Below the pieces are notes generated by a model. It had not been told where the DNA came from, ran no database searches, and saw only the letters and a program-made list of their open reading frames with translations. DNA of 64,000 nucleotides from Lamellibrachia satsuma (taxonomy: Eukaryota; Annelida; Polychaeta; Sabellida; Siboglinidae): assembly GCA_033239005.1 (NCBI GenBank), contig BSQZ01000004.1, forward strand, positions 10,355,007 to 10,419,006, written 5' to 3'. Position 1 is the first letter of the stretch, and each line of letters begins with the position of its first letter. The position numbers were made by a program, and so were the translations under genes. Below, piece by piece: positions 45,380 through 56,021 of the stretch.

Positions 45380-45979
45380 ATACTTGGGACTGTTGTAGTC
45401 CTCGGCTTCGGGCAGCAGGCGTGTTTTTGTCGAGTGCTTGTGCGGCTCTTACACCAACTTGTGGCATTTGGAGCACTAAATTCCTTGGACGGGGCATTTT
45501 TGTTGTCCCCTGGGATGTGGCTAGTTACCGTCACAGTTGAAACAGTGTCGCGATGGCGGTATCTGTTTCTGTTGTTGACGACTGGGCAGTCGTTTATGCC
45601 AGGCCAGGGTGCAGTGTAGCTTGTTGACAGTCCTGTTTTGGCTGTCTGTCAGTTCTTGTGTTTTGACGAACTGTAGCAACCTGTCCAGTGACACAACTGA
45701 CTCACTCAGCCCCTTGCGAGTTGTTTTCTCGTCAGCACTTCTTCCAGCGATTAGCTGTGATTTAATGTCAGTGTCTGTGAAGTTACACGTTGCTGTCAGT
45801 TGCATCAGTCCAGCATAGTACTTCACGACCAACTCATACTTCTCCTGGTTCATGTGCCGAAACACGTATCGCTGGAACTCCACATGTTGTTTCGGATTGA
45901 AATAATTTGAGAGAGCAATTACAGCCTTGGTGAAAACTGTTTCATCGGTGTCTGGTTGTGGGGTATTTTTGTCTGCCAT
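45380..45979 (-). pseudogene. Gag-like remnant of the Gypsy element
   Basis: Minus-strand ORF of 152 codons from 45979. It has a capsid-like helical region containing NYFNPKQHVEFQRYVFRHM and KYYAGLMQLTATCNFTDTDI, then IKSQLIAGRS and LDRLLQFVKTQELTDSQ, a layout common to Gypsy Gag proteins. A CFNCDGN start of a CCHC knuckle follows, where a stop at 45521 ends the frame. Downstream sequence (45520-45360) has decayed knuckle and basic residues. Confidence 0.7.
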
Positions 45980-46764
45980 AAATTGTGTCGAAAATATCGT
46001 TTAGGTCTTCGCCCCCGCATGTCAGCATTAGTGCTTTTTAGCTGGAGGTTTCACAGATCTAGTGCGTCGATGGGCATGTCCAATCGAGGTACATCCAGTC
46101 AACCATTTATCTTCATCGCCAGATGTTGTGCTGTGTGGTTGTGTATTATGTGAGTGATAACTCAGTGATCAATACGATGCTCAACAATACATGTTTAATG
46201 CATATATGATTCTATACATTAGTGTGGAACCTCTATCTATAGCAGTGGGACCTAGCGCTATGCTATATACCCATTAGTTACATTAGGGGTGTATATATTA
46301 TAAGCCAGGTTCGTACGCTGGCGACATCTAGGTGATGCATGTAAGAACACTACAGTGGGGATCCGTGAGTATGGAATGACCAATGCCAGCTATATTAGGT
46401 TGGGGCTTCTCCCTGCCAGCAACCCTCAAATGGTTAGAAAAAAGGGCATTTATTTATGTCAAAAACATCAAGGTTAAAAACAGTGTCAAACCTTCCCTTG
46501 GCTTCCCTGAATACGGATTGAAGGACCATTTGTTTAATTGAATTTTATTTAATGGAAAAGACATGAAAATTAAAAATTGTGTCAAATGTTTCGTTGTAGT
46601 TCCCAGAGTAGGGAATGACCAAAATGAGCAATCTTAGGTGGGGCCTTCCCCCTGCCAGCAACCCCAAAGGGTGATAAAAAGGACATTTATTTACGGGACT
46701 GATGCAAAGGGTAGAAAACAGTGTCAATTCTTCTCTTTGGGTTCCATGAGTATGGAATGACCAG

Positions 46765-47930
46765 TGCCAGGAATTTTATGCTGGTTTTTCTGTGCCAGTA
46801 ACCCCAAAAGGTTACCACAGGGGTACCTTCTCATTGCCACCACTCATGCACATGAAGGCCTTGGACCTTGCCTTGGTGATTTCAGATGTTATGAAACTTT
46901 ACAACAAGTAGACAAAGGAGGTGATAGCTGGAACATCAATTCCTTGGACATGATTCTATACAATGCCATCACATGTGTATGCACTGCACCTGCCTCCAGT
47001 AGCGTGAATGGCTTCACCTTGCCTTTTTTGAAGAAATACGATGGAAAATTACACCCTGAGCATGAAGTCCCATAAATGCTTCAGTGAACCCAGGCTGTTT
47101 CACCTCAAGGATGGCAACACATCAATTCAGTGGTTTCCAGACCCATGGCATAGGATAATTGTGATCATTTCTGACCTTCTGACAAGACCAAGAAAAATTA
47201 CAAACATGTCAGTATTGGCAGACATCACCAGAATGTTTTCCAAGGAAATGCTGCATGGAAGGCAGTAAGGGTATCGGCCTCCTTGAATGACACATTCTCA
47301 ATGACAGCTTGACAGTGATCGACACTACTAACACAGTTTGACATCGTTTCTTGCACAAGGGACACCTCCTCCTCTGTTATTAATGCCAAGTACTTAGAGA
47401 ACAATGCTCATTTCATCACAGGAGCAAGAATTTGGTGGATCAGTTGTAGAATTTCTCTTTCATGAAGTGACCCCCTCATCCAAGAAACCTACTTCGGTGA
47501 GAAGGTATTCAACCCCCGAATCAGCCATGAATGTTCCGAGGGCTCTGAAGTAGGCCAGTTCAAGGTGGAAGTTTCCAAGCAATATGATGTGTCTATAAAA
47601 AGCTGAATTTTGCAATGTGTGAATGGAGTATGCCTGTCAAGGTAACAGTGAGGTCATAAGTGATTAAGGCGTATTCCTGGTTTGTCTCCTCTGCAACTTT
47701 GAGTGTGCACACCATAGTTCCATGCACTATGACATTTCTAGGAAGCTGGATGGGGTCCGTGTATGCGACCACAGTTTGGGGGAGGTCATCCATCACGAAT
47801 CGAGAGAAGAATGCATACCCCATGGGAACATTTGACACTGTCTTAGTCTTGGCATCATTCCCATAAATAACTTTTTGTCCTCTTCGATGTGTGGTTTCGG
47901 TGGCAACATATAACAGACCTGGCAGCAATG
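46765..47930. other. Unrecognised ORF debris in the composite repeat
   Basis: A plus-strand open stretch at 46764-47075 and a minus-strand ORF at 47593-47928 (GYAFFSRFVMDDLPQTVVAY, later ETNQEYALITYDLTVTL) look protein-like. The latter is reminiscent of a multicopy protein seen in fish and coral genomes, but I cannot name the family. Probably coding remnants of the repeat element that carries the inverted ends. Confidence 0.3.
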
Positions 47931-48839
47931 TATTTTTGGCATGTCGGGGTTGTCGCTTCTCATTTGCTGTTGTTTACATAAATAAAAGCTCTGCACTCCT
48001 GGTCTTAATTTGTCTTAAACCACATTCTTTTAGGCTTTCATTACTATTGACACTGTTTTTAGCATTGGCGTCATTCCCATAAACAACGTAACCTTTTTAC
48101 CCGATTTGATAGGTGATTTTTGGGGCAACTACCCCACCCCAAATCTGGCAGCAATGCATTTTTGGGATATCGGAGATTTAGGGGGTGGTTCTCCAGTCCA
48201 TGGGAGCCATACCTTTTGGAGCTGTTTACATAAATAAATAAAAGGTCTTGGATACCACTCAATTAATTAGAGGATATCAATGTCAATTTGAATTTGTAAG
48301 ATACTGAATGGTTCTGAAAATTTTGACAAGAGTATTTTTTTCTGACTTAAGGAAGATAGAAGAACTAGACACCAACACACATACACAAAGTTTATTAATT
48401 AACATAGCTCATGATGTATTTGACTACTAAGATTTTCAGCTTGTATTTTAGCTCCAATATAAATGTGTCCATTGTTAGGGTGTTGGGTATATTTAAATTC
48501 TAGAATTTACAATTTTTCGATGTGCCAAATTTAATTGACAAATATTGGACGTTACTATTTTATTAATTTTAATATAAATATGCCCTGATCAATAAAAATA
48601 TAAAATAAGGTAGATTTGCAACAAAACATTTTCGTTGACATCCTTGTTTGTAGTGGTCACTAATACCAATTACTGGTTTTTTTAAATTGTGCCGATGAAT
48701 TTGTTCCTTACCCCCTTTCCTTGTGTAACTCTCTGCCATAGCAGAGTGAGTTGCATGTTCAGCAAGGTGACTAGCTGAGTGCCATTCTGCACCTCCGCAG
48801 GAAACAGGTAGACTCGACCAGCAACAACATGATTCTCCA

Positions 48840-49105
48840 GAGTGACAACATTCAACTGTTGCACCTAGCAACAAGAATGTCATTCGACTACTGCACCTAA
48901 CAACAAGACTAATATTCAACTGTTGCACCTAGCAACAAGAACGTCATTCGACTATTGCAAGAGTAACATTCAACTCTTGCACCTAGCAATAAGTAATTCA
49001 ACTATTGCACCTAGCAAAAAGACTAGCATTAAACTGTTGCACCTAGCAACAAGAAAGTAATTCAACTGTTGCATCTAGCAACAATAATGTCATTCAACTA
49101 TAAAC
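48840..49105. repeat. Minisatellite, left part (about 36-bp unit)
   Basis: Copies of ATTCAACTGTTGCACCTAGC then AACAAGA(C/A)T repeat irregularly. The same family resumes at 51530 after the CR1-like element, so the LINE lies within the array. Confidence 0.8.
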
Positions 49106-51505
49106 TATTTGAGAGTGCTGGAGGTGATGACCATCAGTTTCTACTTCTAACACAGGATTGTTTCCTTACTCAACATGTCTTGGAACCAACCAGAGGTGGG
49201 AATGTGTTAGATTTAATTTTGTCTTCTCAAAATGAATTGGTTGACAATGTTAAAGTACACGAACCTTTGGGTTCAAGTGACCATAACCAAATCCATTTTA
49301 ATATAAAAGTAAAAACAGGGAATACATATAAAAAACAATGGAACTTCAACAAAGGCAAATATAAAGTGATGAGAACATATCTTGCAAATATAGATTGGAA
49401 TAATTTGCTGAAGAACAAGACAGCAACAGAATGCTGGACTTGTTTAAAATATGAGATTGAGGGCATTATTGAGAAATTTATTCCATTAAGAAAACGAGGG
49501 AAAAGATCCAGGAAAAAACACCTGTTAAAAGAAGCTATTAGAAAAATTGCTCACAAACAGATGCTGTGGAGGGTCTATAAACACATTGGAAATGTAGAAG
49601 ACTACACAAACTACGAAGAGGCACTTAACCTAGCTACAACTGAAATTAGAAAATCTAAAAGAACCTTTGAAAAAAATTGGAAGGTAATATAAAAAATTAC
49701 AGCAAGAGTTTCTATGCTTATGTAAGGAGTAAACAGAAAGTTCGAGATAAGGTCGGACCACTGGAAAACAACAGTGAAAACATAATTTCAGATGGGTTCC
49801 AAATGGCAGAGGTCCTGAATGAGTATTTCAGCTCAGTTTTTACCACAGAAGATATCAGCTCACTTCCAGTTCCATTGACTAAATTTGAGGGCAATAAATC
49901 AGAACATTTAGGGCAGTTATTTGTAACTCATGAAATGATAGCAAAGAAAATTAAGAAGATGAAAGATAATAAATCATCAGGAGTTGATGGGATACCACCA
50001 AAACTGCTAAAGGAAATTGTTGATCAAATTAGTACACCACTTGCAAACTTATTTAACTTGTCACTAGAAGAAGGAATAGTTCCTTCAGAATGGAAAGAAG
50101 CAAACATTACGCCGCTATTTAAGGGATCGAGGAAGAAGCCAGAAAATTACAGACCAGTGAGTTTAACATCAGTAGTATGCAAATTACTCAAAACATTAAT
50201 TAGAGACCACATGGTGGAATTCCTCGTAAAACATAAATTAATAAATACATCTCGACATTGATTCCTAAAAGCAAGGTCATGTCTAACCAATCTCTCATGT
50301 TTTTTAGAAGAAATTACAAAGTGGGTAGATGACGGGTCACCAGTGGATGTTGTCTACTTAGATTTTCAGAAAGCTTTCGATAAAGTGCCACATCAAAGAT
50401 TGTTACTTAAACTAAAAGCCCATGGTATAGGCAATGATGTAATCAACTGGATAGAAAAGTGGCTTACACACAGAAGACAGAGAGTAATAGTAGATGGTGA
50501 GATTTCAAACCGGAAATCTGTTTTGAGTGGGGTACCACAGGGATCAGTATTAGGCCCTATACTGTTTTTAATATATATAAATGATTTGGAGGATGACATA
50601 TCTAGCAAAGTACTCAAATTTGCAGATGACACAAAAGTATTCAGAAAGGTTACTAATGATACAGATAAACAAAGTTTACAGGATGATCTAGAAAAATTAG
50701 TTAAACGGTCAGAAAAATGGCAAATGTTATTCAATTTTGGGAAGTGTAAATGTATACACATAGGACATGAAAATATGGACGAGGAATATAAAATGGGGGA
50801 TGCTGTACTAGGTAGAACCACACAAGAAAAGGATTTAGGAGTAACATTTAATGCTGACATGAAAGTTTCAGAGCAATGTGGGATTGCTGCTTTGAAAGGA
50901 AATCAAATTCTAGGGCTAATTAGGAGAACTATCACGTATAAGGAGAAACATCTAATTGTGCCCCTGTACAAAGCAATAGTTAGACCACATTTGGAATATT
51001 GTATTCAAGCATGGAGGCCATATCGTAAAAAAGACATAGATAAGCTAGAAAGAATACAACGAAGAGCAACTAAAATGATTCCAGAATTAAGAGACCTTAG
51101 TTACGAAAGTCGCTTATTACAATGTGGTTTGACAACACTAGAGAACAGGAGACTAAGAGGAGACCAAATAGAAGTGTTTAAAATAGTGAACGGTTATGAG
51201 GATGTTGATAGGAATATGTTTTTCAAACTTAAAGAAGGCAGTAGAACCAGAGGACACAAAGCAGCATTAGTTAAGGAGCAGTGTAGGTTGGACATGAGAA
51301 AGTACTCTTTCTCACAGAGGGTGATAAATGAATGGAACAAACTGCCAAATGATTGTGTTCATGCTAGTAGTGTGAATATGTTTAAAAATAGAATTGACAG
51401 ATATCTGATAAGGGCGGGCTACACATAGATGAGAAAATTGTTGGACTCTCGATAAGCCAATGGCTTCCTTGTCCACTTGCCATCTGAAACTTGTTGTTCG
51501 AGATG
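49106..51505 (+). pseudogene. CR1-like LINE ORF2, nearly intact
   Basis: 5'-truncated copy. The endonuclease end reads TRGGNVLDLILSSQNELVDN and PLGSSDHNQIHF. The reverse transcriptase follows: NKSSGVDGIPPKLLKEI (about 49970), a YLDFQKAFDKVPHQRLLLKL block (about 50358), SGVPQGSVLGPILF, catalytic KFADDTKVF (about 50617), EKDLGVTFNADMKVSEQCG, and HLEYCIQAWRPYRKKDI. Only one frame change (near 49680) and one in-frame TGA (50259-50261) break it. The protein-like part ends at 51428. A short 3' UTR ends GGCAATCTTGTTAAAT (about 51504). Antisense to the host gene. Confidence 0.88.
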
Positions 51506-51529
51506 GCAATCTTGTTAAATCTATTGCAC

Positions 51530-51960
51530 CTACCAATTATTGCACCTGACAACAAGACTGATTCAACTGTTGCACCTAGCAACAAGACTGACATTAAACT
51601 GTTGCATGTAACAACAACACTGACAATGAACAAAATTCCAATATTCAACATTTGTCACTTAGGAACAACAACACCAACATGCAACTGTTTCACATATAAA
51701 CAACACCAACATTCAACTGTTTCATATACGAACAACACCAACATTCAACTGTTTCACATATGAACAACACCAACATTCAATTGTTTCACATATGAACAAC
51801 ACCAACATTCAACTGTTTCACATATAAACAACATCAACATTCAACTGTTTCACATATGAACAACACCAACATTCAAATGTTTCACATACAAACAACACCA
51901 ACATTCAACTGTTTCATACATGAACAATTCTAATATTCAAGGCCTACATTGAAATGTTCC
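51530..51960. repeat. Minisatellite, right part
   Basis: Starts with the same CTATTGCACCT/CAACTGTTGCACC units as 48840-49105, then changes to a 33-36-bp unit AACAACACCAACATTCAACT then GTTTCACATATG, about ten copies. Ends near 51940. Confidence 0.85.
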
Positions 51961-52087
51961 TCTAAGCATTAAAAACACATTAAAATGTTGGCCCTTGCAA
52001 CAAAACCAACATTCGTCACCCAACTTTTACATGCACCAACATTACTAATTGTGAGTGTTCTATGCATTACACATAACAGTTACATAC

Positions 52088-52210
52088 CTGGTGAGCCTTG
52101 AAGGCATTATTAACTGGCACAAACACTGTGAGGTTCTGAGTAGGGCTGACTAGAAGTTCAAGCAAGTGAGCTGCTCTTGATGCTGTCTTAGCATCAGCTG
52201 CTTTCAACAT
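52088..52210 (-). CDS. Stabilin-like gene, fasciclin domain N-terminal exon
   Basis: 123 nt, phase 0 at both ends, acceptor TTTTTCCAG, donor CACCAG|GTATGT. It encodes MLKAADAKTASRAAHLLELL and then NLTVFVPVNNAFKAHQ, the first helices and the conserved TVFxPxNxAF block of a FAS1 domain. The central part of this domain (about 60 residues) should follow in the 10-kb intron to 42212 but was not found. Confidence 0.8.
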
Positions 52211-52529
52211 CTGGAAAAACCTACTGTTCACATTTCTTCAAATTAAACATGTTTTTACATTTTTAGAATATGTTGTGACATACACTGTGGTTATCGCAAT
52301 TAAACTGTTCCAGGACAGATGACAAGAACATCTGAAATATTTGAAGATAACACTGGAAGAAACCAAAGGATTTATTTGAAAAAGACTACAAACACTCAGT
52401 GATTTAACTCAACTGACTAATGTTCATTATAATGAGCACATAATTTTTTATTTCAGTTGCATTATAAAAAATGCATAGCGTACACATAGACACAATAAAT
52501 TATAAACCAATGTTTCAACATCCACTTGC

Positions 52530-52633
52530 CTTGTAGAAGATGCTTGTCTGTGGCATCACTGAAAGGGTGTGTAGAATGTCTGAGTTACACATGGTTCCAT
52601 TGCCAACAAATGGATCTTTGCATGTACACAGCA
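52530..52633 (-). CDS. Stabilin-like gene, EGF end / fasciclin start exon
   Basis: 104 nt. Acceptor CTGTTTCAG. The first two bases complete a codon from the exon at 55886 (phase 1). It encodes VLCTCKDPFVGNGTMC and then SDILHTLSVMPQTSIFYK, the end of an EGF-like module followed by the opening helix of FAS1. The donor reads AAG|GCAAGT, so the following intron would be of the GC-AG type. The exon's 5' edge is tandemly repeated upstream. Confidence 0.75.
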
Positions 52634-52815
52634 CTGAAACAGTGTATATAATGTGTTACGTATGGAGCCATTGCATATGAGTGGATCATTGCATGTACAC
52701 AGCACTGAAACAGTGTACATAATGTGTTACACATGGAGCCATTGCGTATGAGTGGATCATTGCATGTACACAGCACTGAAACAGTGCATAGAATGTGTTA
52801 CACTTGGAGCGATTG
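52590..52815. repeat. Tandem copies of an exon 5' edge with its acceptor
   Basis: Three to four copies of a roughly 68-bp unit. On the minus strand each contains CACTGTTTCAG|TGCTGTGTAC, ATGCA(A/T)GATCCA and GGCTCCATGTGTAAC. The final copy is the real exon 52530-52633. The intronic copies carry diverged exon sequence (for example DPLIRNGSMC against DPFVGNGTMC). Confidence 0.85.
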
Positions 52816-52939
52816 CCAATGAGCTATGGCCAAACATGACAAGGCTAACTGATATGAATTGTGCATTTGCATAACCGTGACCATTGTTATAATCTTGTGA
52901 GGTGACTACTACACATTTCTTCATATATCATATCATATA

Positions 52940-52978
52940 TCACAAGATTGCCATCCAAAACAACAATTTAAGCTCCAG
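52940..52978 (-). repeat. Inverted CR1-like 3' end fragment
   Basis: ACAAGATTGCCATCCAAAAC followed by AACAA is the reverse complement of the CR1-like 3' terminus seen at 51486-51504 and 54760-54779. It directly precedes a plus-strand CR1-like copy, so that copy is flanked by inverted ends. Confidence 0.6.
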
Positions 52979-54779
52979 AATGTTGGAAGATTCTAAAATA
53001 TGAAACTGAGAGTATCATCGATAAATTTTTTCCATTGAAAAACAAGGAAAACTATGCGGAGAGTTTATAGGTGTACCAGAAAGGATGAAGTCTATGCAAA
53101 CTACAAAGAGGCACTTAACCTAGCTACAACTGAAATTAGGTCATGAATGAGTATTTCAGCTCAGTTTTTACCACAGAAGATATCAGCTCACTTCCAGTTC
53201 CATTTACTAAAGTTGAGGGCAGTAAAATCAGAACATTTAGGGCAGTTATTTGTAACTCCTGAAATGATAGCAAAGAATATTAAGAAGATGAAAGATAATA
53301 AATCATCAGGAGTTGATGGAATACCACCAAAACTGCTTAAGGAAATTGTTGAGCAAATTAGTACACCACTTGTAAAATTTTTAACTTGTCACTAGAAGAA
53401 GGAATAGTTCCTTCAGAATGGAAAGAAGCAAATATTACATTGCTATTTAAGAAGGGATCGAGGAACAAGCCAGAAAATTACAGACCAGTGAGTTTAATTA
53501 GAGACCACATGGTGGAATTCCTTGTAAAACATAAATTAATAAATACATCTCAACATGGGTTCCTAAAAGCAAGGTCATGTCTAACCAATCTCTTGTTTTT
53601 TGGAAAAAATTACAAAGTGGGTAGATGACGGGTCACCAGTAGATGTTTTCTACTTAGAATTTCAGAAAGCTTTCGATAGTGCCACATCAAAGATTTTTAC
53701 TTAAACTAAAAGCCCATGGCACAGGTAATGATGTAATCAACTGGATAGAAAAGTGACTTACACACAGAAGACAGAGAGTAATTGTAGATGGTGAGATTTC
53801 AAACTGGAAATCTGCTTTGAGTGGGGTACCACAGGGATCCGTATTAGGCCCTATACTGTTTTAATATATATAAATTATTTGGAAGATGACATATCTAGCA
53901 AAGTACTCAAATTTCCAGATGACACAAAAGTATTCAGAAAGGTTACTAGTGATACAGATAAACAAAGTTTACAGGATGATCTAGATAAATTAGTTAAATG
54001 GTCACAAAAATGGCAAATGTTATTAAATTTTGGGAAGTGTAAATGCACACACATAGGACATGGAAACATGGACTAAGAATATAAAATGGGGGACTTAGGA
54101 GTAACATTTAGTGCCGACATGAAAGTTTCAGAGCAATGTGGGATTGCTGCTTTGAAAGGAAATCAAATTCCAGGGCTAATTAGGAGAACTATCACATATA
54201 AGGAGAAACAGCTAATTGTACCCCTGTACAAAGCAATAGTTAGACCACATTTGGAATATTGTATTCAAGCATGGAGGCCATATCGTAAAAAGGACATAGA
54301 GAAGTTAGAAAGAATACAACGAAGAGCAACTAAGATGATTCCAGAATTGAGAGACCTTAGTTATGAAAGCCGCTTATTACAATGTGGTTTGACAACACTA
54401 GAGACCAGGAGACTAAGAGGAGACCAAATAGAAGTGTTTAAAATAGTGAACGGTTATGAGGATGTTGATAGGAATATGTTCTTCAAACTTAAAGAAGGCA
54501 GTAGAACCAGAGGACACAAAGCAGCATTAGTTAAGGAGCAGTGTAGGTTGGACATTAGAAAGTACGCTTTCTCACAGAGGGTGATAAATGAATGGAACAA
54601 ACTGCCAAATGATTGTGTTAATGCTAGTAGTGTGAATATGTTTAAAAATAGAATTGACAGATATCTGATAAGGGCGGGTTACACATAGATGATAAAATTG
54701 TTGGACTCTCGATAAGCCAACGGCTTCCTTGTCCACTTGCCATCTAGAACTTGTTGTTTGGGATGGCAATCTTGTTAAA
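52975..54779 (+). pseudogene. CR1-like LINE, second copy with deletions
   Basis: Very similar to 49106-51505 but with several small deletions and frame changes. It retains SSGVDGIPPKLLKEIVEQIS (about 53305), SLEEGIVPSEWKEANIT, a deletion near 53495, FPDDTKVFRKV in place of FADD (about 53912), and a clean C-terminal part (54086-54688, GIAALKGNQIPGLIRR to IDRYLIRAGYT). The catalytic Ala of FADD is Pro here. Its 3' UTR runs into the inverted repeat array that follows. Confidence 0.87.
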
Positions 54780-55720
54780 TATATGGCAAGCAGACAAGGA
54801 AGCCATAGGCTTATTGATAGTTCAACAACAAACTCCAGGTGGCAAGCAGACAAGGAAGCCATTGGTTTATTGATAGTTCAACAACAAGCTCCAGGTGGCA
54901 AGCAGACAAGGAAGCTATTGATTTATTGATAGTTCAACAACAAGCTCCAGGTGGCAAGCAGACAAGGAAGCCATTGGTTTATTGATAGTTCAACAACAAG
55001 CTCCAGGTGGCAAGCAGACAAGGAAGCCATTGGTTTAATGATAGTTCAACAAGCTCCAGGTGGCAAGCAGACGAGGAAGCCATTGGTTTATTGATAGTTC
55101 TGCAACAAGCTCCAGGTGGCAAGCAGACAAGGAAGCCATTGGTCTATTGATAGTTCAACAACAAGCTCCAGGTGGCAAGCAGACAAGGAAGCCATTGGTC
55201 TATTGATAGTTCAACAACAAGCTCCAGGTGGCAAGCAGACAAGGAAGCCATTGGTCTATTGATAGTTCAACAACAAGCTCCAGGTGGCAAGCAGACAAGG
55301 AAGCCATTGGTCTATTGATAGTTCAACAACAAGATCCAGGTGGCAAGCAGACAAGGAAGCCATTGGTCTATTGATAGTTCAACAACAAGCTCCAGGTGGC
55401 AAGCAGACAAGGAAGCCATTGGTCTATTGATAGTTCAACAACAAGCTCCAGGTGGCAAGCAGACAAGGAAGCCATTGGTCTATTGATAGTTCAACAACAA
55501 GCTCCGGGTGGCAAGCAGACACGGAAGCCATTGGTCTATTGATAGTTCAACAACAAGCTCCGGGTGGCAAGCAGACAAGGAAGCCATTGGTCTATTGATA
55601 GTTCAACAACAAGCTCCAGATGGCAAGCAGACAAGGAAGCCATTGGTCTATTGATAGTTCAACAACAAGCTCCAGGTGGCAAGCAGACAAGGAAGACATT
55701 GGCTTATTGAGGGTTCAGCA
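54780..55720. repeat. 56-bp array made from the CR1-like 3' UTR in reverse orientation
   Basis: About 16 copies of ATTGATAGTTCAACAACAAG, then CTCCAGGTGGCAAGCAGACA, then AGGAAGCCATTGGTCT. The reverse complement (CCAATGGCTTCCTTGTCTGC then TTGCCACCTGGAGCTTGTTG) closely matches the LINE 3' UTR at 54713-54765 (GATAAGCCAACGGCTTCCTT then GTCCACTTGCC). The array starts directly at the LINE end. Confidence 0.88.
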
Positions 55721-55885
55721 ACAATTGTCGCATGTTCTCTGCATCACTGAGTAATGTGAATATTACTAAAACTTATTTATGATCTTATTTTAATTGTCTG
55801 ACAATAACATTGCTGAGCATAAATACGTGTAGTAGATGATGGCAATATGATGCCATTTGTAATTTCCTATTTACTAAACACTAAC

Positions 55886-56021
55886 CTTGAGGAACGAGGT
55901 AATCACAAGTAGCATATGGAGAACATCCTCCATTCTCTATCTCGCATGGATTGTAGGCAGCAAAGCATTGCCATCCGCTGCCATGAAAACCTTGAGGACA
56001 TTTGCACTGCACACTGCCATC
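55886..56021 (-). CDS. Stabilin-like gene, EGF-like exon
   Basis: 136 nt, enters in phase 0, leaves after one base. Acceptor ACATTGCAG, donor CTCAAG|GTTAGT. It encodes DGSVQCKCPQGFHGSGWQC then NPCEIENGGCSPYATC: the end of one EGF-like module and the start of another (NGGC motif). It joins in frame to 59335 and to 52633. Confidence 0.8.

Larger units (their letters stand above)
45026..46354 (-). mobile_element. Internally deleted Gypsy-like LTR retrotransposon
   Basis: Flanked by GTGGG on both sides (45021-45025 and 46355-46359), a 5-bp duplication. On the plus strand the element starts TGTTGTG and ends CACTACA. A 5' LTR of about 231 bp is at 46124-46354 (minus orientation), followed by TCTGGCGATGAAG, a typical Gypsy leader. 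The 3' LTR (from 45026) matches its end for about 43 bp only. Inside are a Gag start and an integrase end with all of protease, reverse transcriptase and most integrase missing. Confidence 0.78.
44830..48260. mobile_element. Composite repeat region with inverted ends
   Basis: A segment at about 44838-44935 (GAGCTTTTATTTATGTAAAC, CCCCGACATCCCAAAAA, TTGTTGCCAGG) recurs in inverted orientation at about 47913-48005, and again more diverged at about 48115-48250. Between them lie three or four tandem relatives of a roughly 145-bp unit (GAGTATGGAATGACCA(A/G)TGCCAG, then TTATTTATG, then AAAACAGTGTCAA) at 46370-46820, a Gypsy-like insertion and ORF debris. This suggests a DNA transposon family or nested copies. 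I do not recognise a transposase. Confidence 0.5.

Noticed and set aside
23400..55720. Possible CRISPR arrays
   Set aside because: The repeats are direct tandem units without unique spacers of constant length, and the genome is eukaryotic.
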